Positions 1 to 8,799 of a stretch of 64,000 bases of DNA are shown in pieces. Source of the stretch: Neorhizobium galegae (GTDB lineage Bacteria; Pseudomonadota; Alphaproteobacteria; Rhizobiales; Rhizobiaceae); contig NZ_JAGIPG010000003.1 of assembly GCF_017877055.1 (NCBI RefSeq), forward strand, positions 620,001-684,000. The letters are read 5' to 3'. The position numbers and the translations under genes are program-made. The notes under the pieces are model-generated. The model searched no databases. It was given only the letters and a program-made list of their open reading frames with translations, and was not told the DNA's origin. Each line of letters begins with the position of its first letter. Position 1 is the stretch's first letter.

Positions 1-93
1 AAAACTGTAAAGACCCGTGGTGACAAGGATGAGGAATAGGAGGATCGAGGGAAGCGGATTACGAATCGCCCAAGCCGATATGTTTCCGTTCAT
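1..93 (-). CDS. RND efflux permease, N-terminal fragment (cut by window edge)
   Basis: Reading leftward from an ATG at 93 gives MNGNISAWAIRNPLPSILLF followed by a hydrophobic run that continues to the window edge. This short cytoplasmic start followed by the first transmembrane helix is typical of AcrB/HAE-1 type inner-membrane pumps. Its ATG overlaps the TGA of the upstream adaptor gene (ATGA, 93-90), so the two are almost certainly translationally coupled parts of one tripartite exporter. Only about 31 codons are visible, so substrate class cannot be judged. The family call rests mainly on the partner gene and this N-terminal pattern. Confidence 0.75.
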   Translation of the reverse strand, partial: MNGNISAWAIRNPLPSILLFLILVTTGLYSF

Positions 94-1325
94 TGAAGTC
101 GAGCTCCGAGGCGATCGGGGGTAGATATGGATGCGTCTGCACGCGTTCCCGGCGTCATGGCCAATACAGGCCTCACCCGCTCCCGCGCCTTCAGGAAAGC
201 ACCTGATTTCAGGACGACCTCCTCACCTTCCCTGATGCCGTCGACGATTTCTACGAAGCCGCTTTGCTGCGATCCGATGCGGACCGGGCGGATATCCACG
301 AGTCCGTCTGAAACGACGTAAACGTTGTGGCCAGCCGCTGTGCTTTTGACGGCTGTTCCCGGGAGGAGAACATTCTGCCGGTCTTCGATACTGACGCTGC
401 CCCGCGCAAAGACGCCTGGAACAAGTCTGGCTTTGTCTGCAAGTTCGATCCGCACCGTCCCACTTCTTGTCCTGGGATCGAGTTGCGCGGCATTCAGCCG
501 GACGGTTCCTGCGATGGCTTGGTCGCGTCCTGGCAAGGTAATTTCGGCGCTCATACCTTCACGCAGCCGAACGAAGCTTGTCTCCGTCACCTGCGCTACG
601 AACTCGATATCATCATCGTCAGCGATGACAAAAAGAGGCCCGGCTGAGCTCGATGTCATCGCACCTACACGCGCGTTCCGGCTCAATATCCGACCTGAGC
701 CGGGCGCTCGCAAGGTGCTCCTCTGAACAGTCAGTTCGATTTCCCGCCGCTCGCTAACGATCAACTGCTGATCCGCGTTGGCGAGCTCCAAAGATTGGCG
801 CGCCAGTCGCAACTCGGCGACGGCTCGGGCGTATGCGTTCAAGTCTTCGTCGAGGACATTGTCAGCGATAGCACCTTTTGGCTGGAGGGAGCGGCTGCGT
901 TCCATCTTCTTGCGCGCTTCGGCCTCAGTGACCATCGCCACCTCTATCTTGCTGCTCTCAACCGCCACGGCAGCTTTTGCTCGAAGGAGGCTTACCGCAT
1001 TCTTGTCCAACAACATCAGGGCTTCAGTCGTGTCCAGGAATGCGAGCGCTTGGCCACGTTCAACATGTTGTCCCGCCTCTACCAGAATCTGCCGCACCTC
1101 CTTGCCGAGGACAGCGGGATAGACTTCGATCTCTTCCCGTGCCGCGAGCGAGCCCACCACCTCGATCCTCTCCGTCAGCACACCTCGCTTGGCGACGATC
1201 GTCGTTACCGGCCTTTGAGCATCTGCGGACGCCTCCGTTGAAAGTAGGCATGCGAGCAACGCCGCTTTCCCGACAAGCTCGCAGCAGCGTTGAAGCGTGG
1301 ATGATATGATCGATAGCGGGATCAT
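90..1325 (-). CDS. RND efflux periplasmic adaptor (membrane fusion protein)
   Basis: A 411-residue HlyD/AcrA-type adaptor that would link an inner-membrane RND pump to an outer-membrane channel. Residues about 1-35 form a hydrophobic export signal ending in STEASA. A biotinyl-lipoyl-like half (VEAGQHVERGQALAFLD) comes next, then an alpha-helical hairpin rich in A, E and R, the second lipoyl half (STLRAPGSGRILSRNARVG), and beta-barrel and membrane-proximal domains (GTVRLNAAQLDPRTRSGTVR). ATG at 1325 is preceded by AAAGG about 8 bases upstream. It is followed directly by the permease, sharing an ATGA. The substrate is unknown. No regulator is adjacent; the next gene diverges. Confidence 0.9.
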   Translation of the reverse strand: MIPLSIISSTLQRCCELVGKAALLACLLSTEASADAQRPVTTIVAKRGVLTERIEVVGSLAAREEIEVYPAVLGKEVRQILVEAGQHVERGQALAFLDTTEALMLLDKNAVSLLRAKAAVAVESSKIEVAMVTEAEARKKMERSRSLQPKGAIADNVLDEDLNAYARAVAELRLARQSLELANADQQLIVSERREIELTVQRSTLRAPGSGRILSRNARVGAMTSSSAGPLFVIADDDDIEFVAQVTETSFVRLREGMSAEITLPGRDQAIAGTVRLNAAQLDPRTRSGTVRIELADKARLVPGVFARGSVSIEDRQNVLLPGTAVKSTAAGHNVYVVSDGLVDIRPVRIGSQQSGFVEIVDGIREGEEVVLKSGAFLKARERVRPVLAMTPGTRADASISTPDRLGARLQ

Positions 1326-1823
1326 TGAGTGGACCTTTTAAGTGGGCCGCCGAGCGCCCTTGGCTTTCTTTGGTCACACGATAGCGATGGGGAGGAGCCG
1401 CACTGTGTAGTCACATTAAGAAATGTTACGGCACGCCCGTGCGCCAGGTCTCAGGAGCGCGATCCGTTCTGCGGCCGCACTAGGCGGCATAGCGACGCCT
1501 CTGGAAATTCCGCCTGTTGGCGCTCGTTTAATCGAGCGCTTAAACCGGGACCTGGGCGGGCACGCGTGGCGATGCACGGCCTAATGGGCTTGAGATCCTT
1601 TAGACAATGTGCGGTCGAAAGTTTGCGTCGCCAGTTAGGACTAAAGGCCACCTTCCTGGAGGGGCTAAAGTCTGAAACTGCCGTGGCGGCCACAGTTCGG
1701 CCGGATTTAGCCTAAACTTTTCAGGCTGACGAAATACTTTGCTGGATTCCAAACAAGGGCACGGCTGCAAAATGCGAGCGGTGCGCGGGAGTAACAACAA
1801 GTCCTGCGCAACTGGGGGGCTCC
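1326..1823. other. Intergenic region between efflux pump and glycan operon
   Basis: About 500 bases separate the divergent adaptor and acyltransferase genes. It must carry both promoters, but I see no convincing -35/-10 pair, palindrome or terminator. A 128-codon frame crosses it on the plus strand, with arginine- and serine-rich composition and no family resemblance, so I do not call a gene. Confidence 0.4.
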
Positions 1824-3050
1824 ATGCTTCATGCACGCGACCGACAATTGGATGGCCTTAGAACCATTGCCGTCTCGATGGTCCTATACGCGCATTTTTT
1901 CGCGGCCGATGGGTCCCACTGGGGCCATATCGGCGTACGCCTGTTCTTCGTTCTCAGTGGCTTCCTGATAACCCGACTCTTGCTGGAAGCGCGCTTTGCT
2001 ACTCAGTATGAACCAGGCACCGCGATAAGGTCGTTCTATATTCGCCGGGCCCTGCGCATTTTTCCGGCCTACTTTGCAGTGCTGAGCTTCGTCTGGCTGG
2101 TCAATCTCGAGCAGGCTCGCGGCAGCATCAAATGGCACGCCCTTTACCTTTCGAACTTCTGGTATGCCCTTCGCGATGAATGGACGCCCTGGGTGCTTTG
2201 TCACACCTGGAGCCTGAGCATCGAAGAGCAGTTCTATATCGTGTGGCCGCTCGTCATCCTGCTCGCCCCGCGTCGTTGGCTTGAACCGATCTGCTTCGCT
2301 CTTATCGCGTGCTCGCTCGCCTATCGGTTCTATTGGCCCTTCACGGGGACGCCTTCGCTCGCGCGGGACCTTCTTCCTCCGGCATCAATGGACGCTCTGG
2401 TGGCCGGAGCGCTCCTTGCGCTCCGTCGCGCGCGGTCGCAGACATTGCCGCACTGGATGCGGGTGAGCTCGGCACCCTTGCTTGTTGCATCAGCCATTTT
2501 GATGTGGCTGAAACCGCTACCCCTGTCGCCGGCCCTCGCATGGATGAATTGGATTGGACTGGAGGTTTTTCCTCTCATCCCGCTCACGGCCCTGGTCGGA
2601 TACTGTTCGTCCGGCCTGCGGGGAGCTCCCGGCCGTCTATTGGAACTCTCCCCGGTTACCGCTGTGGGGCGTGTCAGCTACGGGGTCTACCTGTTCCATC
2701 CGATCGTTCTCTCTTTCGTCGTAACTGCGCAACCCTGGATTCCGCTCAACGTCTCGGAACAGGGTATCGGACGCCTCCTCGTAGCGACCACGGGAACTTT
2801 GGTATTGGCCGCGATCTCGTGGCTGGCTTTCGAAAAACCATTCAACCAGCTCAAACGCTATTTCCCATACGTCCCCCGAAGCAAGCAGGCTACCGTCCCG
2901 TCTTTCGGCAAGCCGGAAGGATCCGGAGACCTACGTTATACGGACCCGACGTATGATGCGCAGTCTGCCACAGCCATTTCGGAGGCTGCGCAAATGCAGG
3001 AACTTCGATTTGCCACGCCATTGCGAGCCGAACGATGTCCTCCCCGCTGA
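1824..3050 (+). CDS. Acyltransferase 3 family protein (OafA/ExoZ type)
   Basis: A 408-residue integral-membrane O-acyltransferase of the family that puts acetyl or similar groups on surface polysaccharides and Nod factors. It starts with the typical RQLDGLRTIAVSMVLYAHFF segment, followed by HIGVRLFFVLSGFLITRLLLE, the conserved HTWSLSIEEQFYIVWPL block near residues 130-147, and about ten hydrophobic helices. It ends in a soluble tail of about 60 residues after ISWLAFEKPFN. ATG at 1824 follows GGGGGGCTCC. It overlaps the next glycosyltransferase gene by 16 bases, placing it first in a four-gene operon. The acceptor sugar is not predictable. Confidence 0.88.
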   Translation: MLHARDRQLDGLRTIAVSMVLYAHFFAADGSHWGHIGVRLFFVLSGFLITRLLLEARFATQYEPGTAIRSFYIRRALRIFPAYFAVLSFVWLVNLEQARGSIKWHALYLSNFWYALRDEWTPWVLCHTWSLSIEEQFYIVWPLVILLAPRRWLEPICFALIACSLAYRFYWPFTGTPSLARDLLPPASMDALVAGALLALRRARSQTLPHWMRVSSAPLLVASAILMWLKPLPLSPALAWMNWIGLEVFPLIPLTALVGYCSSGLRGAPGRLLELSPVTAVGRVSYGVYLFHPIVLSFVVTAQPWIPLNVSEQGIGRLLVATTGTLVLAAISWLAFEKPFNQLKRYFPYVPRSKQATVPSFGKPEGSGDLRYTDPTYDAQSATAISEAAQMQELRFATPLRAERCPPR

Positions 3051-4138
3051 TCTCCGTCGTATTGCCCGTCTACAACGGCGAACCTTATCTCGCTGCCGCG
3101 GTCGAGAGCATTTTGCGTCAGGACCATAGGCGCCTTGAGATCGTCGCCATCGATGACGGCTCGAACGATCTCTCGCTGGATATTCTTCACAGATATCGGA
3201 AGATCGACAATCGCGTCCGCATCGTCTCACGTGAGAACCGCGGGTTGATTGCCACCCTGAACGAGGGCATTGCCCTGGCGAAGGGTGACCTGGTCGCCCG
3301 AATGGATGCGGACGACATCTCCTATCCAACCCGCTTTTCCCGTCAGGTCGCGCTCTTTCAGCAGCGGCCTCAGCTTGCGATCAGCGGAACGGAAGTCGAT
3401 CGGCTTCTCGGCGACCGCGTCGTGCGCAGCACGCCTAATCCCATCTATCAGTCTGGGGATTGGCACATACTGTCGCTGTTCTTCACGATCTTCCTGCATT
3501 CGACGGTGATGTACAATCGCAAGGTCATTCCCGAAGATATGCTGGTCTATGACGCAAGCTATGTCCACGCGGAGGACTTTGATCTCTTCAGGCGTATTAC
3601 ACGCGAGTTTCCAGCAGCGATGATCGATGAGAGCCTGATCGCCTATCGTATACACTCCGACAGCGTTACAAACAGGCACAAGCGGCAAATGCGCCGAACC
3701 CACCTGAAGATCGTCGCCGAAAATCTCGAACGACAGGGTTTTAACGACGACCCCGACGCTCTTCTCGATATCGGCGCAGCCGTTACGCCAGATACGGTGC
3801 GCCGAGCCGCCGATTGCATGCTCGCGATCGAAAGAAAAGTCGCCGAGCAAACCGGTACAGTCGCTCGCAGCTACGCGGAAGGAGCCTTGTGCTTCTTCTA
3901 TTTCCTCTACCAATTCATTGCTGATGAGCAACGTCCGGAGCTGACCCACGCGTTTCTTATGCGCACGGGAAAATGGGACGTCATCCGGCGGCGGGAGCGC
4001 TACGGGCTTCGAGCCGCCGTCGCTGCGCCCTGGTTGAGCCGCATGTCGGAAGGGGCGATCCGGAGGCTCGATGGGATGGCACGATACTATCAATCGGTGC
4101 CGGCCAAGACGGTGTTACCGCTTCGAGGACTGGCCTGA
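3035..4138 (+). CDS. Glycosyltransferase family 2
   Basis: A 367-residue GT-A fold glycosyltransferase. The N-terminus ISVVLPVYNGEPYLAAAVES carries the nucleotide-sugar binding start, IDDGSND lies at about 50, and the metal-binding DXD-like RMDADD at about 90. The acceptor-side segment VHAEDFDLFRRI has the conserved ED pair. There are no membrane helices, so it probably works on the cytoplasmic face. It begins inside the end of the acyltransferase gene and its TGA overlaps the next start (TGATG at 4136-4140). With the acyltransferase, a second family-2 enzyme and an ABC exporter, it probably builds a decorated surface glycan or glycolipid. Confidence 0.9.
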   Translation: MSSPLISVVLPVYNGEPYLAAAVESILRQDHRRLEIVAIDDGSNDLSLDILHRYRKIDNRVRIVSRENRGLIATLNEGIALAKGDLVARMDADDISYPTRFSRQVALFQQRPQLAISGTEVDRLLGDRVVRSTPNPIYQSGDWHILSLFFTIFLHSTVMYNRKVIPEDMLVYDASYVHAEDFDLFRRITREFPAAMIDESLIAYRIHSDSVTNRHKRQMRRTHLKIVAENLERQGFNDDPDALLDIGAAVTPDTVRRAADCMLAIERKVAEQTGTVARSYAEGALCFFYFLYQFIADEQRPELTHAFLMRTGKWDVIRRRERYGLRAAVAAPWLSRMSEGAIRRLDGMARYYQSVPAKTVLPLRGLA

Positions 4139-5163
4139 TGTCCATGGAGCATAAGCAAGTCCTCGATGTACATGCCCGGCCGCCCTTATCTCCTGAGGGG
4201 CGTCACCCCATCGATGCAAGCTTTATCGTCTGCACCCGCAACAGGGCAGCCGCGCTCGAGGCATGCATCAGCTCGATCGAAGCCGCCTGCCAAGCTTGCT
4301 CCCTAAGCTGCGAACTGGTGGTGGTCGACAACGGATCCACCGACGATACAACCCAGCGCCTATCCCGCATCGCGGCGAAATCCGCTGTTCCTCTCAGATG
4401 GATGGTGGAGCTGCAGCCCGGCCTGGCTGCCGCGCGCAATACAGGAATGGAGCGGGCGCGCGGCAGATTTTTCATCTTTATCGATGATGACTGTATCGTC
4501 GAGAGCACCTATCTGCAGGATCTGAACCGGCATTATTCGGCAGGTGAGCGATGTATTGTCCGAGGCGGCCGCGTCGATCTCGGCAACCCGCACGACCTGC
4601 CTTTCACAATCAAGCGGTCGCGATTCCGGGCCCGTTTCACGCCGGATGTACATCCGGGCGGATTCGTGCTCGGCTGCAACATGACCATGCATCGGGAAGC
4701 TGCAGTCCGCATCGGGCGCTTTGACGAACGGTTTGGTGCCGGGGGCCTGTTGCGGTCTGCAGAAGATACGGATTACCTCGTTCGCGCCTATCAACTCGGC
4801 ATTCCGATCGAATATGTTCCCGACATGGCGGTCCAGCATTTTCACGGCCGAACCACACGCGATGCGATCGAGCGGCTTCACCGTGACTACAGCTTTGGAA
4901 ACGGTGGCCTTTGCGTCAAGCACGCGTTCAAGGCCCCCTGGCTGCTTCGTCATTTCTGCTGGACGACCAGATCGGCCTGGCGAGAACTGTTCGGCGGCTA
5001 TCGTTTCGATCCGGAGATCTCGCTGTCCCACTTGACGATCGTGGTCATGAACCTCGTCGGAGCAGCGAAGTTTGCGTTGCTTGCCGTTCGCTGGCCAAAA
5101 CAGGCGGATGTCGACAGAAGCAGCCGCCTGCGCCACCCCCAGCGGGAATCGCCGCCATGCTAG
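4138..5163 (+). CDS. Glycosyltransferase family 2 (second of operon)
   Basis: A 341-residue family-2 glycosyltransferase. I place the start at the ATG at 4138, which overlaps the previous stop; the frame is open further upstream but that part lies inside the preceding gene. SFIVCTRNRAAALEACISSI starts the Rossmann-like nucleotide fold, VDNGSTDDT follows, FIFIDDDCIV holds the DXD motif, and a C-terminal AEDTDYLVRAYQLG corresponds to the ED acceptor region. A hydrophobic stretch close to the end (NLVGAAKFALLAV) may anchor it to the membrane. It ends just inside the ABC exporter gene (overlap of 7 bases), so the genes are co-expressed. Confidence 0.9.
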   Translation: MSMEHKQVLDVHARPPLSPEGRHPIDASFIVCTRNRAAALEACISSIEAACQACSLSCELVVVDNGSTDDTTQRLSRIAAKSAVPLRWMVELQPGLAAARNTGMERARGRFFIFIDDDCIVESTYLQDLNRHYSAGERCIVRGGRVDLGNPHDLPFTIKRSRFRARFTPDVHPGGFVLGCNMTMHREAAVRIGRFDERFGAGGLLRSAEDTDYLVRAYQLGIPIEYVPDMAVQHFHGRTTRDAIERLHRDYSFGNGGLCVKHAFKAPWLLRHFCWTTRSAWRELFGGYRFDPEISLSHLTIVVMNLVGAAKFALLAVRWPKQADVDRSSRLRHPQRESPPC

Positions 5164-6944
5164 ATTTCCTCACGTCGAGTTCTCACCTCCTCCGGGAGGC
5201 TCTGGGAAAAAACACCGGCCTGTTGGCAATCGTGGTTATCCTGGGACTGAGCAGCGCCGTGCTCGAAGGCACCGGAATCGGTCTGGTCATCCCGATGCTC
5301 AGCATCATTGCCGGCGAGAACGATGCTTCGGGAATGGCCGGCCTTTCCGCCGTTTTTCAACGGGTGGGAACCGGATTGGACGACCAGACGCGGCTGGTCG
5401 TCATCGCGGCCGCCATTCTCGGATTGATCACCGTGAAGAACGTGCTGGCCTTTGCCAACGCGGTGCTTGCCAATTTCATTTACGGCAAGGCCGGTCATTC
5501 GATCCGGCATCGTCTCGCCGACCAGCTTTTGACGATCGGCTATCCGTTCTTCCTGCAGCAAAGCCCAGGGCGGCTGCTGAACATCATCTCCAACGAGTCC
5601 TGGCGGGCCTCGGATGCGGTCCAGACCATCCTAGCCGCGATCGTGAATGCATCGGCGGCCGTTATCCTGCTCGCATTTCTGCTGCTGCTTTCGTGGCAGA
5701 TGTCGCTGTGCGTCACACTTGGGCTTGTCCTGATCCAAGCCATCCATGCCTTGCTGTCGGCCGGCCTGAAAGGCCCGAGCCGCAATGTCACGTCATTCAA
5801 CAGTGAACTTGCCGCGAGGATGCTTCACCTCGTTCACGCCGGGCGTCTCATCCGTGCATTCGGCCAGGAATCGCGCGAAAGAACGATCTTCGACGCGGCT
5901 TCGAATGCCGTGCGAAAGGCGGGTTTCATTCTTAACAGCCGCCAGGCAGCTCTCCCGCCGCTAACCGAAGTGCTGCATTCCGCGCTCTTTCTGGGCGTGG
6001 TTGTCAGCGCATGGCGGGTGGGGGTCGGTTTTCCGGTCATCGTGGCCTTCGTCGTCCTGCTCTATAGGCTGCAACCGCATGTGCGAGCGCTGCAGATGGC
6101 CTGGAGCCAGATCCAGGGGTGGAGTGGGGCGCTGGAAGAGGTCGGATGGCTACTGGATTCCTCCGATAAACCAGCGGCCCCCCAAGGTAGTCACCCGATC
6201 CGGGGGCTCCGCCAGCTGATCAAGTTCGACCAGGTGACTTTCAGGTATCCGGGCTCCAGCACACGGCCGGTGGTCCTGCGTTCGGTAAGCTTCGACATTC
6301 GCCAGGGCCGCTCGACCGCAATTATCGGACGGTCGGGCGCCGGAAAGAGCACGATCGTCAATCTCCTGTGTCGGTTTGTTGAGCCGGATCAGGGGAATAT
6401 TCTTGTCGACGGCGTATCGCTCGACCAAATCGATCCCGCTGAGTGGCGCCAACAGATTGCGCTTGCCAGCCAGGATCTTGAATTGGTGGACGGCACCATT
6501 CTTGAGAACATCGTCTACGGCCACGATACCTCCCTCCCCGAGGCGGAAAGCGCGGCCAGACTTGCCGAAGCACATGAATTTATCGAGAAGCTGCCTGACG
6601 GATATGAAACTGTCGTCGGCTACCGGGGGGCGAGCCTGTCGGCCGGTCAACGACAGAGGATCGCGCTGGCAAGAGCTCTGGTACGCGATCCGGAAATCCT
6701 GATCCTGGATGAGGCCACGAATGCCATGGACGGTCTATCCGAGGCATCGATCGTGGAGACTTTGAAATTAAGAGCCGGACGCCGCACCACGATCGTTGTC
6801 AGCCACCATCACAGCACCATTTCCTTCTGTGACGAGGTCGTCATTCTCGGCGCCGGCCGCGTCCGCAATCAGACGCCCTTTTCCGAAGTTGCGTCCCTGA
6901 GCATGGAACAGCTTTACGAACATGAGATGTCGCATGGCAGCTGA
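5157..6944 (+). CDS. ABC exporter, fused membrane and ATPase domains
   Basis: A 595-residue half-transporter of the MsbA/lipid and glycan exporter type that would act as a homodimer. The first about 320 residues hold six membrane helices. The ATPase follows with Walker A GRSGAGKST at about 390, signature LSAGQRQR at about 490 and Walker B ILILDEAT at about 514, then the switch histidine in VVSHHHS. I choose the ATG at 5157; a longer in-frame reading would overlap the glycosyltransferase by 250 bases. As the last gene of the glycan operon it probably flips or exports the lipid-linked product of the upstream enzymes. A role in siderophore export cannot be excluded but has no support. Confidence 0.9.
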   Translation: MLDFLTSSSHLLREALGKNTGLLAIVVILGLSSAVLEGTGIGLVIPMLSIIAGENDASGMAGLSAVFQRVGTGLDDQTRLVVIAAAILGLITVKNVLAFANAVLANFIYGKAGHSIRHRLADQLLTIGYPFFLQQSPGRLLNIISNESWRASDAVQTILAAIVNASAAVILLAFLLLLSWQMSLCVTLGLVLIQAIHALLSAGLKGPSRNVTSFNSELAARMLHLVHAGRLIRAFGQESRERTIFDAASNAVRKAGFILNSRQAALPPLTEVLHSALFLGVVVSAWRVGVGFPVIVAFVVLLYRLQPHVRALQMAWSQIQGWSGALEEVGWLLDSSDKPAAPQGSHPIRGLRQLIKFDQVTFRYPGSSTRPVVLRSVSFDIRQGRSTAIIGRSGAGKSTIVNLLCRFVEPDQGNILVDGVSLDQIDPAEWRQQIALASQDLELVDGTILENIVYGHDTSLPEAESAARLAEAHEFIEKLPDGYETVVGYRGASLSAGQRQRIALARALVRDPEILILDEATNAMDGLSEASIVETLKLRAGRRTTIVVSHHHSTISFCDEVVILGAGRVRNQTPFSEVASLSMEQLYEHEMSHGS

Positions 6945-7022
6945 TCTGAGGATCACTTTGAAACTCGGCAAACGTCCCGAAAGCGAGCGGCTGGGTGAAG
7001 AGGCTGAAATACGTTCATCGCG

Positions 7023-8606
7023 TCAGCGGACCGTGACGACCAACGGCATAATCTCGTCTTCGGCTATCCGCCAGGTGTTGCGGCCGGCCGACTTTGCCCG
7101 ATAAAGCGCACGATCCGCGGCCTGGACAAGCGTTTCTCGGTCACCGGCGACAACACTTGCAGCGGCTATTCCTATGCTGACGCCGATGCTGATCGACAAT
7201 CCCTTGATTCTGAACGGTGCGCTCAAGGCCGATATGCATCGATCCGCAAGGCCGATATCCGCCTGGTGTTCGGTTTTCACGAGGATGGCGAATTCGTCGC
7301 CGCCGAGGCGAGCCACCAGATGTCCGCCCGCAGCCGAACGCAATCGCTCACCGGCAAGCTTCAAGACCTCGTCGCCGGCGGCATGGCCGAACGTATCATT
7401 AACCGGCTTGAACCCGTCGAGATCGAGGCAGTAAACGGTGACAATTCCCTCGTTCGCTTCAGGCTTGAGTGCCTCATCGAGAGCTTTGTAGAATTGCATC
7501 CGGTTCGGCAGGCCCGTCAGAACATCATGATGCGCCAGCCTGTTGGCCTCGGCCTCCGCCAGCACCCGATCGCTGACATCCGCGATCGTCAGCAGGAGCC
7601 GTCGATCGCCGCCGTCGTGGAGCAACCGGACATAAATGAGGACGTGGTGTTCCCTACCCTGCGCAGTTCGCTGGCGCCACACGGTACGCGCTTCGCAGTC
7701 GCCGCTGAGATTGCGGAGCCTCGCGGCGAACTCCTCGCCCTGGCCTTCAGCGTGCATGTCGAAAACGGCTTTGGCAAGAATGACGGATCGCTCGTAGCCA
7801 TAGAACTGAAGCGCCGCGTGATTGGCTTCAAGAATCGCAAGGCTGTCGCCATCGCAGAGCAGCATCGGCATCGGGTTTGCGTCGAACAGTTGCCGAAGCC
7901 ACTCTTCCCGTTGCTTGAGGCTGGTAATGTCTATGCGCATTCCAATGGCGCCGCCATCCGGCGTGCGGCGATCGTCGTAGCGCAACCATCGCCCGTCTTT
8001 CATTTGCCGCTCTTCCTGTGATACGGGCTGGCGAAACTTCGCCATGCGCTCGCTAAGCCAGACGCCCTGGTCCGGCACTACCTCCTGAATGCTGCCGCCT
8101 GCAAGACTGATCTTCAAAATCTCCTCGAACGGAATTCCGGGCGTCAGGTATTCGGCGATATCGGCATAGAGATCAGCGTATCTCTGGTTCCAAAGGACGT
8201 AACGGTCCTTGGCGTCGAAGACACAGACGGCCTGCGGCAACATCTCGATGACATATCGCAGGCGAAGATTGGCTTCCCGAGCGGCATGCCCGGCGGATCT
8301 TTCCTGCGCCCCGGCCTCGATCCAGACCACGGTGATCGGCGCGCCTGATGCCGGACATGACGAAACTCTGACGTTGCAGTTCCGGATTTCTCCTGCCCTG
8401 CAGCTCAAGAGAACCGACGAACCCTCGGGATTATCCAGCGGCCATCCAGGCAGGAGATCGGCGATACCTGTGCCACACAACATGTCCGCTTCGTCAAAAA
8501 GTGCTCTTGCCTCGGCATTCGCAAAGGTGACGAAACCCGCCGCGTTCACAATGAGCGCGGCGAGCGGACAGGATTCCAGCAGGATCATCACTTCCGCACC
8601 AAGCAT
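7023..8606 (-). CDS. PAS-domain diguanylate cyclase
   Basis: A 527-residue signalling protein expected to make cyclic di-GMP from two GTP. Three PAS-like segments (about 1-100, 105-230 and 235-350) precede a GGDEF domain: HHDVLTGLPNR starts it and RLGGDEFAIL is the intact active-site loop. There is no RxxD inhibitory site just before the GGDEF and no EAL domain. I prefer the ATG at 8606, which follows GAGGGAGCG, over a TTG 15 bases upstream. No transmembrane helix is obvious, so the sensor is probably cytoplasmic. It converges on the glycan operon, whose output cyclic di-GMP might influence, but that is only proximity. Confidence 0.9.
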   Translation of the reverse strand: MLGAEVMILLESCPLAALIVNAAGFVTFANAEARALFDEADMLCGTGIADLLPGWPLDNPEGSSVLLSCRAGEIRNCNVRVSSCPASGAPITVVWIEAGAQERSAGHAAREANLRLRYVIEMLPQAVCVFDAKDRYVLWNQRYADLYADIAEYLTPGIPFEEILKISLAGGSIQEVVPDQGVWLSERMAKFRQPVSQEERQMKDGRWLRYDDRRTPDGGAIGMRIDITSLKQREEWLRQLFDANPMPMLLCDGDSLAILEANHAALQFYGYERSVILAKAVFDMHAEGQGEEFAARLRNLSGDCEARTVWRQRTAQGREHHVLIYVRLLHDGGDRRLLLTIADVSDRVLAEAEANRLAHHDVLTGLPNRMQFYKALDEALKPEANEGIVTVYCLDLDGFKPVNDTFGHAAGDEVLKLAGERLRSAAGGHLVARLGGDEFAILVKTEHQADIGLADRCISALSAPFRIKGLSISIGVSIGIAAASVVAGDRETLVQAADRALYRAKSAGRNTWRIAEDEIMPLVVTVR

Positions 8607-8799
8607 CGCTCCCTCAAGCACAGCCGATCTGCCCGGAAAAATTTACGGATGAAGGATAAGCGGGAAGAATGAAATAAATCGCTAAAGTTCAAATGCCACA
8701 TATAAATGACGCGTCCTCGCTCCGAGGCTTTCCGACATCTGAGCGAGGGCACCGTTCGTCTTGAAGGCCAAACCCTTCAGTCCGCGCGCGGATTTCCGA

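Noticed and set aside
1329..1715. 128-codon plus-strand frame in the first intergenic region
   Set aside because: No ribosome-binding site, family resemblance or normal composition; treated as chance.
5157..6944. ABC exporter as the missing siderophore exporter
   Set aside because: It overlaps glycosyltransferase genes 11 kb away and shares no promoter motif with the asb-like operon.
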